From contig JBJEQJ010000019.1 in the NCBI GenBank assembly GCA_051881695.1, forward strand, positions 51,778 to 115,777: 64,000 bases of DNA, in the 5' to 3' direction. Numbering within the stretch: the first letter of the stretch is position 1; the number at the start of each line of letters is the position of its first letter. Below the pieces are notes generated by a model, which saw only the letters and a program-made list of their open reading frames with translations, was not told where the DNA came from and did no database searches. The position numbers and the translations under genes are program-made. This document shows, in pieces, positions 33,152-41,728 of this stretch. Source of the DNA: CAYJFG01 sp051881695 (lineage in GTDB: Bacteria > Bacillota > Clostridia > Oscillospirales > Acutalibacteraceae).

Positions 33152-34042
33152 ATGAAGACACCTGTATTCACAGGCTCAGCAGTAGCGATAATAACACCAA
33201 TGAACTCAGACGGCTCCGTAAATTTTGAGGAGTTCGGCAGAATTATAGACTTTCAAATTGAAAACGGAACAGACGCAATACTCGCCTGCGGCACAACGGG
33301 AGAATCTGCAGTGCTAAACCACAAGGAACACTGTGATGTTATCTCTTTTGCAGTTGAACGTGTAAACAAGCGTGTACCTGTAATAGCAGGAACCGGCAGC
33401 AACGACACATTATATGCCTGCGAGCTTTCAAAAGAGGCACAGTCCTTAGGCGCAGACGCACTTTTAAGTGTAACGCCTTATTACAACAAGACCTCACAGG
33501 CAGGCTTAATAAAGCACTTTACTGCTATTGCAGACAGCGTAAATATTCCAGTTATTCTTTATAATGTACCAAGCAGAACCGGCTGTAATATTCAGCCGCA
33601 GACATATGTTCCGCTTTCACAGCACGAAAACATATACGGAACAAAGGAGGCAAGCGACAATGTTTCCGCCGTTGCAAAAATCCGCGCACTCTGCCCGGAT
33701 GATTTTGCAATATACTCCGGTTCCGACGATTTAACCGTTCCTATTATGTCGCTGGGCGGTCTGGGCGTAATATCTGTTTTTGCAAATGTATTCCCTAAGG
33801 AAATGCACACAATAACTAAGCTTATGCTTGACGGTGACTGTAAGGAGGCTGCAAAGCTGCATATCAAGTATCTTGATATGATGAACATATTATTCTCAGA
33901 TGTAAACCCTATTCCCGTAAAAGCGGCTATGAATATTGCCGGCTTTAATTGCGGAGAGTGCAGACTGCCCCTTGTTCCTATGAGCGAACAGGGCTACGAA
34001 GCTTTAAAGGCGTGTATGAAGAAGCATAATCTGCCAAAGTAA
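33152..34042 (+). CDS. dapA: 4-hydroxy-tetrahydrodipicolinate synthase (DapA)
   Basis: This 296-residue class I aldolase condenses pyruvate with aspartate semialdehyde. The pyruvate-binding loop is GTTGESAVLN (about residues 48-57), the catalytic tyrosine is in TPYYNKTSQ, and the Schiff-base lysine is in GTKEASDNV. It is the first committed step of diaminopimelate and lysine synthesis, needed for peptidoglycan. It sits between asd and dapB in a tight operon with GGAGG upstream. Confidence 0.96.
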   Translation: MKTPVFTGSAVAIITPMNSDGSVNFEEFGRIIDFQIENGTDAILACGTTGESAVLNHKEHCDVISFAVERVNKRVPVIAGTGSNDTLYACELSKEAQSLGADALLSVTPYYNKTSQAGLIKHFTAIADSVNIPVILYNVPSRTGCNIQPQTYVPLSQHENIYGTKEASDNVSAVAKIRALCPDDFAIYSGSDDLTVPIMSLGGLGVISVFANVFPKEMHTITKLMLDGDCKEAAKLHIKYLDMMNILFSDVNPIPVKAAMNIAGFNCGECRLPLVPMSEQGYEALKACMKKHNLPK

Positions 34043-34064
34043 CTGCAAAGCGGAGGAGTGTAAA

Positions 34065-34823
34065 ATGACAAGAGTGATATTAAGCGGCTGTAACGGAAAA
34101 ATGGGGCAGGCAATAGTAAGATGCACACAGCAGCGCAACGACGTTGTAATTGCGGCAGGAGTAGATATTTACACCTCCTGCGGATATGATTTTCCTGTAT
34201 TTGATGATTTTTCAAAGGTTAATGTTGATGCAGATGTAGTTATAGATTTTTCAAATCCGTCTGTGCTTGACGGACTGTTGGCTTATGTAAAGAAGACAAA
34301 GCTTCCGTCTGTAATCTGTACAACAGGCTTTAACGAAAATCAGGTGCAGCAGATAAAAGCTGCCGCAGAGTATTCGGCGGTGTTTTATTCCGGCAATATG
34401 TCGCTGGGTATTAATCTTATGATAGAGCTTTCTAAGAGAGCGGCGGCTATATTAAGCAACGACTTTGATATAGAAATTATAGAAAAACACCACAACCAAA
34501 AGCTTGATGCTCCAAGCGGCACAGCGCTTATGATAGCAGACGGAATTTCATCGGAGCTTTCAAAGGAGCCGCAGTATGTATACGACAGACATTCCTACAG
34601 AAAGAAAAGGGATAAAAACGAAATCGGCATACATTCAATAAGAGGCGGTACAATCGTTGGCGAGCACGAGGTTATATTTGCAGGAACAGACGAGGTTGTG
34701 TCAATAAAGCACCAGGCAACCTCTAAGGAGGTTTTTGCTGTAGGAGCAGTTAATGCCGCAGTATATTTAAACGGCAAGCCCTGCGGAATGTACAATATGT
34801 CTGATTTAATTTCATCCAAATAA
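34065..34823 (+). CDS. dapB: 4-hydroxy-tetrahydrodipicolinate reductase (DapB)
   Basis: This 252-residue reductase carries out the second step of the DAP branch. The nucleotide-binding loop is SGCNGKMGQAIV (residues 7-18), and the catalytic segment EKHHNQKLDAPSGTA carries the conserved His-His and Lys. SIRGGTIVGEHEV is also conserved. It is 22 bases after dapA and 16 before the ACT gene. Confidence 0.96.
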   Translation: MTRVILSGCNGKMGQAIVRCTQQRNDVVIAAGVDIYTSCGYDFPVFDDFSKVNVDADVVIDFSNPSVLDGLLAYVKKTKLPSVICTTGFNENQVQQIKAAAEYSAVFYSGNMSLGINLMIELSKRAAAILSNDFDIEIIEKHHNQKLDAPSGTALMIADGISSELSKEPQYVYDRHSYRKKRDKNEIGIHSIRGGTIVGEHEVIFAGTDEVVSIKHQATSKEVFAVGAVNAAVYLNGKPCGMYNMSDLISSK

Positions 34824-34839
34824 GAAAGGAAGAGGCATT

Positions 34840-35295
34840 ATGAACCCCACAATCACTGTATCAAGCGATGTCACTTTGGTGTCACTGCAAAATATATCTG
34901 CCGATATGAATTTAATAGCGGATATATTTGAAAAAATATCCGGCCTTTGCATAGATGTGGATATGATTTCGCTTTCTCCTGTGCAAAGCGCAACGACAAG
35001 CCTTTCATTCACTATAAAGGATGAAGACCTTTTTAAATTTCTTGAACATACGTCAGACCTCTCGGGTATAAGAATAAAACCGATAGTAAGCAGCGGAAAT
35101 TACATTATTTCCGTTCTCGATAAAGAAATGGAGAATAACCCCGGGGTTGCGGCAAGACTGTTCAGAACGCTTGCAGAAATAAACACCGACATCAGGGTAA
35201 TATCAACGTCGGAGGTTCAAATCTCAATACTAGTCACTCCGGCAGATTTTGAGGCGGCGAATGAAGCTATTGAAGCTTGCGTAAAATCTATGTAA
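34840..35295 (+). CDS. Stand-alone aspartokinase-type ACT protein
   Basis: This 151-residue protein appears to be two ACT domains, without a kinase domain. The second half (NPGVAARLFRTLAEINTDIRVISTSEVQISILV, from about residue 98) is very like the lysine-sensing C-terminal region of aspartokinase. The first half is divergent. It could act as a free regulatory subunit of aspartokinase or sense lysine in the DAP branch; this is inference from its place as the last gene of asd-dapA-dapB. A strong terminator follows. Confidence 0.8.
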   Translation: MNPTITVSSDVTLVSLQNISADMNLIADIFEKISGLCIDVDMISLSPVQSATTSLSFTIKDEDLFKFLEHTSDLSGIRIKPIVSSGNYIISVLDKEMENNPGVAARLFRTLAEINTDIRVISTSEVQISILVTPADFEAANEAIEACVKSM

Positions 35296-35300
35296 ATTTT

Positions 35301-35358
35301 GTGGCGGAGAAGCCTGAAACGCTTTAATAAGCGAAGGCTTCTCGGTCACTTTTGTTTT
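35301..35358 (+). terminator. Rho-independent terminator of the dap operon
   Basis: A long arm with core GGAGAAGCC/GGCTTCTC encloses a second small hairpin (CGCTT/AAGCG) and is followed by TTTTGTTTT. Confidence 0.85.
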
Positions 35359-35467
35359 ACAGCTATATTGTAAATTTCCTGTAAAATCTATTACATTTTG
35401 CGAAGAATAATGACGATACGCTGTCTAAAGCGGTTTTCTTAGAATAATTAATAATGGAGGAATTTAA

Positions 35468-37726
35468 ATGTCTAACAAGAATTTAAAAAACGAATTAAAA
35501 AATAAAACAAAGGATGACCAAGAAGTTATTGAAAAGGACAGTGAGCAGACACAGCAAACCGGGGTAACAGACATAGAAAACGAATTAAACGAAAATGCTG
35601 ATGAGTTTGAAGTTAAGAAGAAAAAGAAAAAATTTGATTATCCGTACAACAACAGAGAATTAAGCTGGGTGGATTTTAATATAAGAGTTTTGGAAGAAGC
35701 AACCGAAAAGGAAAATCCAATATTGGAGAGAGTGAAATTCTTGTCAATCACCGCGTCTAACCTGGACGAGTTTTTTATGGTGCGTGTAGCCGGAATTATG
35801 GAGCAAATACACGAAGGCTACAAAAAGCCTGACCCGGCAGGTCTTACTCCCAAGGAACAGCTTGAAAAGCTGTCGGTTAAAATACACGATTTTGCAAAAA
35901 GACAGTATTCCGCTCTTAACCGTTCTGTTATACCGGTGCTTAAAAAGAACGGACTTGTGTTCTTGTCCATTAACGAGCTTAACGAAAAGCAAAAGAAGTT
36001 TATAAACAATTATTTTGAAAAGATTGTATTTCCTGTTCTAACCCCAATGGCGGTGGACACCAGCCGTCCGTTTCCTCTGCTTGCAAATAAAAGTCTTAAC
36101 ATAGCAGTCAGGCTAAAGGACTTAAGCCGCGACTCCGTATTTGCAATTATTCAGGTTCCCAGTATTCTGCCAAGGTTTTTAGAGCTTCCGTCAAATAACG
36201 GAAGAGCCTTTATACTGCTTGAAAATATTATTATGTATAAGCTTCAGGAGCTTTTTGAGCTTTATAAAATAGAGGCGTACTGTCCTTTCAGGATTACCAG
36301 AAATTCAGATTTAGATATAGATGAGGAAACTGACGACCTTATGCAGGAGATTCAGAAGTCTATCAAAAAAAGAAAGCGCGGAAAGCCGGTTCGCCTTGAA
36401 ATAAGCAAAAAGTGCGACGACGAGCTTAGAGATTTTTTAACTGATATGCTTGATGTTGAGGAGTACGAAATCTACGAACAGGCAGGTCCGCTTGATTTAA
36501 CCTTCCTTTCTAAGTTTGCCGGAATAGATAATTGCGAGGATTTATGCTTTGAACCGATTACTCCCGTTAATCCTCCGGCAGACTTCTGGGGATATGACAA
36601 TATTTTTGATGCAATCAAAGAGCGTGACAGAATGGTTCATCATCCTTATGAAAGCTTTGACGCTGTGCTCCAGTTTATCAAGCAGGCGTCGGAAGATGAA
36701 AATGTGCTTGCAATCAAGCAGACTCTTTACAGAGTAAGCGGAAATTCCCCGATAATAGCGGCACTTATCAAGGCGGCGGAAAACGGCAAGCAGGTGACTG
36801 TTCTTGTGGAGCTTAAAGCACGCTTTGACGAGGAGAATAATATCCACTGGGCTAAAAAGCTTGAAAAGGCAGGATGCCACGTTATATACGGCTTGACAGG
36901 TCTTAAAACCCACTGTAAAATATGTTTAGTGGTAAGAAGAGAAAAGGGTGAAATAAGGCGTTATCTCCATATGGGTACAGGTAACTACAACGATATAACA
37001 GCCAGATTTTATACAGACATCGGTATGTTTACCTGCAAGGAGGAATACGGTACAGACGCCTCATCCTTGTTCAATGTTTTGACAGGATATTCGCTTCCGC
37101 CGGAGTATAATAAGTTTATCGTTGCTCCGCACGGAATGAGAATATTCTTTGAAGATATGATAAAAAGAGAAACGGAAAACGCAAAGAACGGACTTCCTGC
37201 CGGAATTACTGCAAAGGTAAATTCGCTTGTTGACCCCGGAATAATTGAGCTTTTGTACAAGGCTTCAAAGGCAGGAGTTAAGGTCACGCTTATTGTAAGG
37301 GGCATATGCTGTTTAATTCCCGGACTAAAAGATATAAGCGAAAACATAACAGTTTACAGCATAGTCGGTCAACTTCTTGAGCACAGCAGAATTTTTAAAT
37401 TTGAAAATGCCGGAGAACCTGTAATTTATATGGGAAGCGCCGACTGGATGCAGAGAAATCTTGATAAGCGTGTAGAGCTTGTGTTCCCTGTGGAAGACGA
37501 GTTTTTGAAGCAGAGAAGCTTCGATATTCTTGATTTAATGCTCAGCGACACTGTAAACGCCAGAATACAGCTGCCTGACACCAGCTATATTCACATCGAC
37601 AAAAGAGGAAAAAGACTTGTAAATTCACAAAGAGTCTTTTCAACGCTTGCGGCAAAGGCTCAAAAGAATGTAAAACGTATAAGCGACAGTAAAACTATAG
37701 GTACTCCTATTTTACCGAAAAAATAA
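35468..37726 (+). CDS. ppk1: Polyphosphate kinase 1
   Basis: This 752-residue enzyme makes polyphosphate from ATP. After about 58 charged, low-complexity residues (rich in Lys, Glu and Asn) the family core begins with NRELSWVDFNIRVLEEA. Two phospholipase D-like halves carry the active site: KTHCKI with His482, and HSRIFKFEN in the second half. MGTGNYNDITARFYTD is also a family signature. The N-terminal extension is longer than in E. coli (688 residues). pfkA follows after 25 bases, so polyphosphate and glycolysis genes may share a transcript. Confidence 0.95.
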   Translation: MSNKNLKNELKNKTKDDQEVIEKDSEQTQQTGVTDIENELNENADEFEVKKKKKKFDYPYNNRELSWVDFNIRVLEEATEKENPILERVKFLSITASNLDEFFMVRVAGIMEQIHEGYKKPDPAGLTPKEQLEKLSVKIHDFAKRQYSALNRSVIPVLKKNGLVFLSINELNEKQKKFINNYFEKIVFPVLTPMAVDTSRPFPLLANKSLNIAVRLKDLSRDSVFAIIQVPSILPRFLELPSNNGRAFILLENIIMYKLQELFELYKIEAYCPFRITRNSDLDIDEETDDLMQEIQKSIKKRKRGKPVRLEISKKCDDELRDFLTDMLDVEEYEIYEQAGPLDLTFLSKFAGIDNCEDLCFEPITPVNPPADFWGYDNIFDAIKERDRMVHHPYESFDAVLQFIKQASEDENVLAIKQTLYRVSGNSPIIAALIKAAENGKQVTVLVELKARFDEENNIHWAKKLEKAGCHVIYGLTGLKTHCKICLVVRREKGEIRRYLHMGTGNYNDITARFYTDIGMFTCKEEYGTDASSLFNVLTGYSLPPEYNKFIVAPHGMRIFFEDMIKRETENAKNGLPAGITAKVNSLVDPGIIELLYKASKAGVKVTLIVRGICCLIPGLKDISENITVYSIVGQLLEHSRIFKFENAGEPVIYMGSADWMQRNLDKRVELVFPVEDEFLKQRSFDILDLMLSDTVNARIQLPDTSYIHIDKRGKRLVNSQRVFSTLAAKAQKNVKRISDSKTIGTPILPKK

Positions 37727-37751
37727 AACCATACAAAAGCGAGGAATTAAT

Positions 37752-38831
37752 ATGAAAAGAATCGGTATTCTTACAAGCGGCGGAGACTGCCAGGGACTTA
37801 ACGCTACTATCAGAGGCGTTGCAAAAGCTTTGTACGCACATTACGGCGTAGATGATTTGGAAATTTACGGTATAATTGACGGTTACAGAGGATTAATCTA
37901 TGATGAGCACAGACTTATGAAGCCGGAGGATTTTTCCGGAATACTCACACGGGGCGGCACAATTCTGGGTACCTCCAGACAGCCGTTCAAGCTTATGCGT
38001 GTTGTTGATGAAAACAGCGTAGACAAGGTAAAGGCGATGAAAAAAACATATCAGAAGCTTAAGCTTGACTGCCTTGTTATCCTCGGAGGTAACGGTACAC
38101 AGAAAACTGCTAACCTGTTAAGCGAAGAGGGACTTAATGTTGTTTCCTTGCCCAAAACCATAGATAACGATTTGTGGGGTACAGATATGACCTTTGGCTT
38201 TCAAAGCGCCGTTGATATTGCAACAAATGTTATCGATTGTATCCACACAACGGCTACCTCGCATGGACGTGTATTTATCGTTGAGGTTATGGGGCATAAG
38301 GTAGGCTGGCTTACCTTGTATGCAGGTATTGCAGGCGGTGCAGACGTAATACTGATACCGGAAATTCCTTATGATATCAACTCTGTTATTAATACAATAA
38401 AATCAAGAACAAAAAGCGGAAAGAACTTTTCTATTCTTGCGGTTGCAGAGGGCGCAATATCCAAGGAAATTGCCGCACTGCCAAAAAAGCAGAAGAAAGC
38501 GGCGCTTGCAGATATGGCTTATCCGTCAATATCCTACAAAATTGCACACGAAATAGAGGAGGCAACGGGACAGGAAACAAGAGTAACAGTTCCCGGTCAT
38601 TTCCAAAGGGGAGGAAGTCCGTGTCCTTATGACAGAGTGCTTTCTACTCGTTTCGGTGCGGCTGCGGCACAGCTTATAATTAATAAGCAGTACGGAAATA
38701 TGGTAGCTCTTGTAAATAATGAAATTGTATCAGTTCCTCTGAAGGATATAGCAGGAAAATTAAAGACAGTGCCTGTTGACAGTGATATTATTGCAACGGC
38801 TAAGCAAATAGGTATATCCTTTGGCGAATAA
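37752..38831 (+). CDS. pfkA: 6-phosphofructokinase with altered nucleotide motif
   Basis: This 359-residue phosphofructokinase resembles the group III (mixed-substrate) family. The N-terminal loop is TSGGDCQGLN, with Gln where relatives usually have Pro. The GGDGS motif is GGNGT, so the metal-binding Asp103 (E. coli number) is Asn, while Gly at 104 suggests ATP rather than pyrophosphate use. PKTIDNDL keeps both catalytic aspartates and has Lys at position 124, typical of group III. VMGHKVGWL and GHFQRGGSP are normal. It may be a working enzyme with a changed metal site or a regulatory paralogue. It lies after ppk1. Confidence 0.85.
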   Translation: MKRIGILTSGGDCQGLNATIRGVAKALYAHYGVDDLEIYGIIDGYRGLIYDEHRLMKPEDFSGILTRGGTILGTSRQPFKLMRVVDENSVDKVKAMKKTYQKLKLDCLVILGGNGTQKTANLLSEEGLNVVSLPKTIDNDLWGTDMTFGFQSAVDIATNVIDCIHTTATSHGRVFIVEVMGHKVGWLTLYAGIAGGADVILIPEIPYDINSVINTIKSRTKSGKNFSILAVAEGAISKEIAALPKKQKKAALADMAYPSISYKIAHEIEEATGQETRVTVPGHFQRGGSPCPYDRVLSTRFGAAAAQLIINKQYGNMVALVNNEIVSVPLKDIAGKLKTVPVDSDIIATAKQIGISFGE

Positions 38832-38849
38832 TATTATGGAGATGATTTT

Positions 38850-39296
38850 ATGGCAGAGGCTGTAAGCCGTGTATCGGTATATTCAGGCTCGGATGACAGC
38901 GAAATTGTCCAAATTGAAAGAAAGCGTTGGCTCTTTTTCGCTCTTCCGCTAACCTTTACAAAATATACTCTCACAAACAGAAAGCTTATATTAAATCAGG
39001 GCTTGCTAACAAGCACAGAGGACGAAATCCTTTTGTACAGAATTTTGGATTTGACCCTTTCAAGAAATCTGATTCAAAAAATTTTCGGACTCGGTACTAT
39101 TATAGTTGAGGCTCAGGATAAAACAGATTCTATACTTGTGATTAAAAATATAAAAAACTCCCGTCAGTTTAAAGAAAATCTTTCCCGTCTTGTAGAACAG
39201 GAAAAATTAAGACTGAGAATGAGAAGGGGAGAAATTATCAACGATTATGACGACGATTGCTCACTTCACGACAGCGACTATAACGACCGGTTTTAA
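38850..39296 (+). CDS. PH (bPH2) domain protein
   Basis: This 148-residue protein has a bacterial PH-like domain of the YdbS/YdbT type over about residues 35-115 (KYTLTNRKLILNQGLLTSTEDEI, LYRILDLTLSRNLIQKIFGLGTIIVE). An Arg/Glu-rich helix and a very acidic tail follow. It has no transmembrane helix; related domains usually follow two membrane helices, which are absent here. Function unknown. It starts 18 bases after pfkA. Confidence 0.75.
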   Translation: MAEAVSRVSVYSGSDDSEIVQIERKRWLFFALPLTFTKYTLTNRKLILNQGLLTSTEDEILLYRILDLTLSRNLIQKIFGLGTIIVEAQDKTDSILVIKNIKNSRQFKENLSRLVEQEKLRLRMRRGEIINDYDDDCSLHDSDYNDRF

Positions 39297-39367
39297 GGCA
39301 TAACGCCTGTACACATAAAACCTTGCTTTGGCATATTATGTAATAAAAAATGAGCGAGGTGATATAT

Positions 39368-39592
39368 GTGGGCAAGCAGTTGATAATGGTAAGCTCGGTC
39401 ACATATGCAATGAAAGGTATGTCAATACTGAAAGAACACGGCTTTTCAGCCGAAATAGTGAGAACGCCGAGAAACGGTGGAAAAAACGGATGCGGCTACA
39501 GTCTGTATGTTAAAAACAATGCAGATGAGGCAGAGGGAATATTAAAGGAACACGGAATTAAAATCCTTGGCAGAGAAGTCAGGGGGCAATGA
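39368..39592 (+). CDS. DUF3343 domain protein
   Basis: This 74-residue protein matches the DUF3343 family, with the pattern of a small TusA/YedF-like carrier fold: VSSVTYAMKGMSILKEHGFSAEIVRTPR, then CGYSLYVKNNADEAEGILKEHGI. The single central cysteine in NGCGYSL may carry sulfur or selenium. The stop codon lies one base before the cysteine desulfurase start, so the two are translationally linked. A role as acceptor for the desulfurase is inference. GTG 39368 was chosen for its GAGGTG site; an ATG at 39350 is in frame. Confidence 0.72.
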   Translation: MGKQLIMVSSVTYAMKGMSILKEHGFSAEIVRTPRNGGKNGCGYSLYVKNNADEAEGILKEHGIKILGREVRGQ

Positions 39593-39593
39593 T

Positions 39594-40760
39594 GTGATTT
39601 ATCTTGATAATGCGGCAACTACTTTTCCTAAGCCGCCGTCCGTTTCTAAAGCCGTGGCTACGGCAATAAATATATACGGTGCAAATCCGGGACGCAGCGG
39701 GCACAGACTCTCAATGAGATCGGCAAAGGAAATTTACGATTGCAGAGTTAATACCGCTGCGCTTTTTAATGCCGAAAATGAAGAGAACGTCGTGTTTACG
39801 CTTAACTGTACTCACGCTTTAAATATAGTAATTAAAGGACTGCTTAAAGAGGGCGACCACGTTGTAATATCTAATCTTGAGCATAACTCCGTTGTGCGCC
39901 CATTAAAGGAAATGGAAAAGTACGGAGTAACCTTTACGCAGGCAAAAGTTTTTGAAGCTGACAGCGACAAAACCTTAAATTCCTTCAGAGAGGCTATAAA
40001 TAAAGACACAAAGCTTGTAATATGTACGCACGCCTCTAACGTTTGGGGGTTAAAGCTTCCCATTGCTCGTATTGGCGCACTTTGCCGGATGTACGGGATT
40101 TATTTTATGGTTGACGCCGCACAAACTGCTGGAAGTGAAAATATAGATATAAAGGACTGCTGTATAGACTTTTTATGTACGGCGGGGCATAAGGGACTGT
40201 ACGGCCCGATGGGAACGGGAATTCTTATAACCGATAAGGCGCAGGAGCTCAGAACCTTCACACAGGGCGGAACAGGCACAAGCTCCGGTTCGATGGAGCA
40301 TCCCGAAATTATGCCGGACAAATTTGAAAGCGGTACTGCAAATCTACCGGGAATAGCGGGGCTTAATGCCGGTATTAGATTTGTTTTAAAAACAAAGCCT
40401 GAAAATATATACAACAGAGAGCTGTTTTTAATTGACCGCCTTTACGACAATTTGAGTAATATTTCCGGTGTTATATTATATACAAAGCGTCCGCACAAGC
40501 ATTTTCACGCTCCGCTTTTGTCGTTTAATATTGACGGTGTTGACAGCGAGGAGGCTGCCGGAGCTTTAAATAAAAGCTTTGATATAGCTGTCAGGGCAGG
40601 GCTTCACTGCTCGCCGCTTGCACATTATGCCTTTAACACAACAGACTGCGGAGCAATAAGAGTGAGTCCGTCATATTTTACAACGACTAAAGATATTGAA
40701 ATATTCTCTATGGCTGTGCGAAAAATAATAAACGGTAACAAAAAAGTTAAAAAACAGTAA
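39594..40760 (+). CDS. Cysteine desulfurase family (class V aminotransferase)
   Basis: This 388-residue PLP enzyme of the SufS/CsdB-like group begins IYLDNAATTFPKP. The PLP lysine is in CTAGHKGLYGPMGTG, the aspartate is in MVDAAQTAG, and the sulfur-carrying cysteine is in RAGLHCSPLAHY near the C-terminus. It may supply sulfur or selenium; the adjacent DUF3343 protein suggests a dedicated carrier. No SufBCD or IscU gene is present nearby. The start is GTG with AGGGGG seven bases upstream. Confidence 0.85.
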   Translation: MIYLDNAATTFPKPPSVSKAVATAINIYGANPGRSGHRLSMRSAKEIYDCRVNTAALFNAENEENVVFTLNCTHALNIVIKGLLKEGDHVVISNLEHNSVVRPLKEMEKYGVTFTQAKVFEADSDKTLNSFREAINKDTKLVICTHASNVWGLKLPIARIGALCRMYGIYFMVDAAQTAGSENIDIKDCCIDFLCTAGHKGLYGPMGTGILITDKAQELRTFTQGGTGTSSGSMEHPEIMPDKFESGTANLPGIAGLNAGIRFVLKTKPENIYNRELFLIDRLYDNLSNISGVILYTKRPHKHFHAPLLSFNIDGVDSEEAAGALNKSFDIAVRAGLHCSPLAHYAFNTTDCGAIRVSPSYFTTTKDIEIFSMAVRKIINGNKKVKKQ

Positions 40761-40846
40761 AAAAGGTATTTAATTATTTAAGGATGTGTGTTAGAATATT
40801 TATATAATAAAAAGAGAGAATGTTTGAAAGGAGTTACGGTGTTAAA

Positions 40847-41728
40847 ATGCAGCTTTTGTTTGAATGGTTTAACTCCATTGCTTCGGTGATAAAAACATTT
40901 GAAATAAAAGACCTTATTGATATTATCTGCATTACTGTCGTAATTTACGGAATTTTAAAAGTTGTAAAAGAAACAAGGGCAGAACAGCTTTTAAAGGGTG
41001 TTGTTATTCTTGTTTTAGTATATCTGGTATCGTTTGTATTCCAGCTTAATATGCTTACTGCACTGCTTAGAAACTTTTTTGAGTTCGGCGTAATTATTAT
41101 GTTTATAATATTTCAGCCGGAAATACGCCGTGCGCTTGAGCAGATAGGCCGCAGTAAGTTTTCAAAGAGTATAAAATTCAGTATGCAAAACAGAGATGAA
41201 GATAAGCTGCTTGCTTTGCAGAAAAAAGCAATTTCAGATGTTTGTGACGCGTCTGTCGTTTTCCAACGCTCCAAAACTGGTGCGCTTATAGTGTTTGAAT
41301 GTGCAACAAAGCTTGGAGATATTATCGACACAGGTACTATTGTAGACGCAGCTCCGTCAATTTCGGTGCTGGGCAATTTGTTTTTTAACAAAGCTCCGCT
41401 TCATGACGGCGCAGTAATAATACGCGATGGAAGGATATATGCAGCAGGATGTATATTGCCGCTTACCAAAAATGAAGAGGTAGATATAAACTTAGGTACA
41501 AGACACAGAGCCGCCTTGGGTATAAGCGAGGTATCAGATGCGGTTATTGTGGTAGTGTCTGAAGAAACAGGGAATATATCTGTTGCATACAGAGGAAGAC
41601 TGACAAGGGACTATACAAGAAGCTCCCTGCAGGAAAGACTTGAAGAGCTTGTTTTACCGTCGGATAAAACAGACTTAATTGATCTTATTCCTATTTTCTC
41701 ATCAAAGAAAAAGGAGAAAAAGCAATGA
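40847..41728 (+). CDS. cdaA: Diadenylate cyclase CdaA
   Basis: This 293-residue membrane enzyme makes cyclic di-AMP from ATP. Three helices occupy about the first 90 residues, followed by the DAC domain with PLHDGAVII and GTRHRAALGISE, the two ATP-binding motifs. CdaA and the following CdaR form the standard pair that ties c-di-AMP to wall and potassium homeostasis. ATG 40847 starts MQLLFEWFNS; GAAAGGAG lies upstream and an ATG at 40820 is an alternative. The stop overlaps the cdaR start by four bases. Confidence 0.95.
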   Translation: MQLLFEWFNSIASVIKTFEIKDLIDIICITVVIYGILKVVKETRAEQLLKGVVILVLVYLVSFVFQLNMLTALLRNFFEFGVIIMFIIFQPEIRRALEQIGRSKFSKSIKFSMQNRDEDKLLALQKKAISDVCDASVVFQRSKTGALIVFECATKLGDIIDTGTIVDAAPSISVLGNLFFNKAPLHDGAVIIRDGRIYAAGCILPLTKNEEVDINLGTRHRAALGISEVSDAVIVVVSEETGNISVAYRGRLTRDYTRSSLQERLEELVLPSDKTDLIDLIPIFSSKKKEKKQ

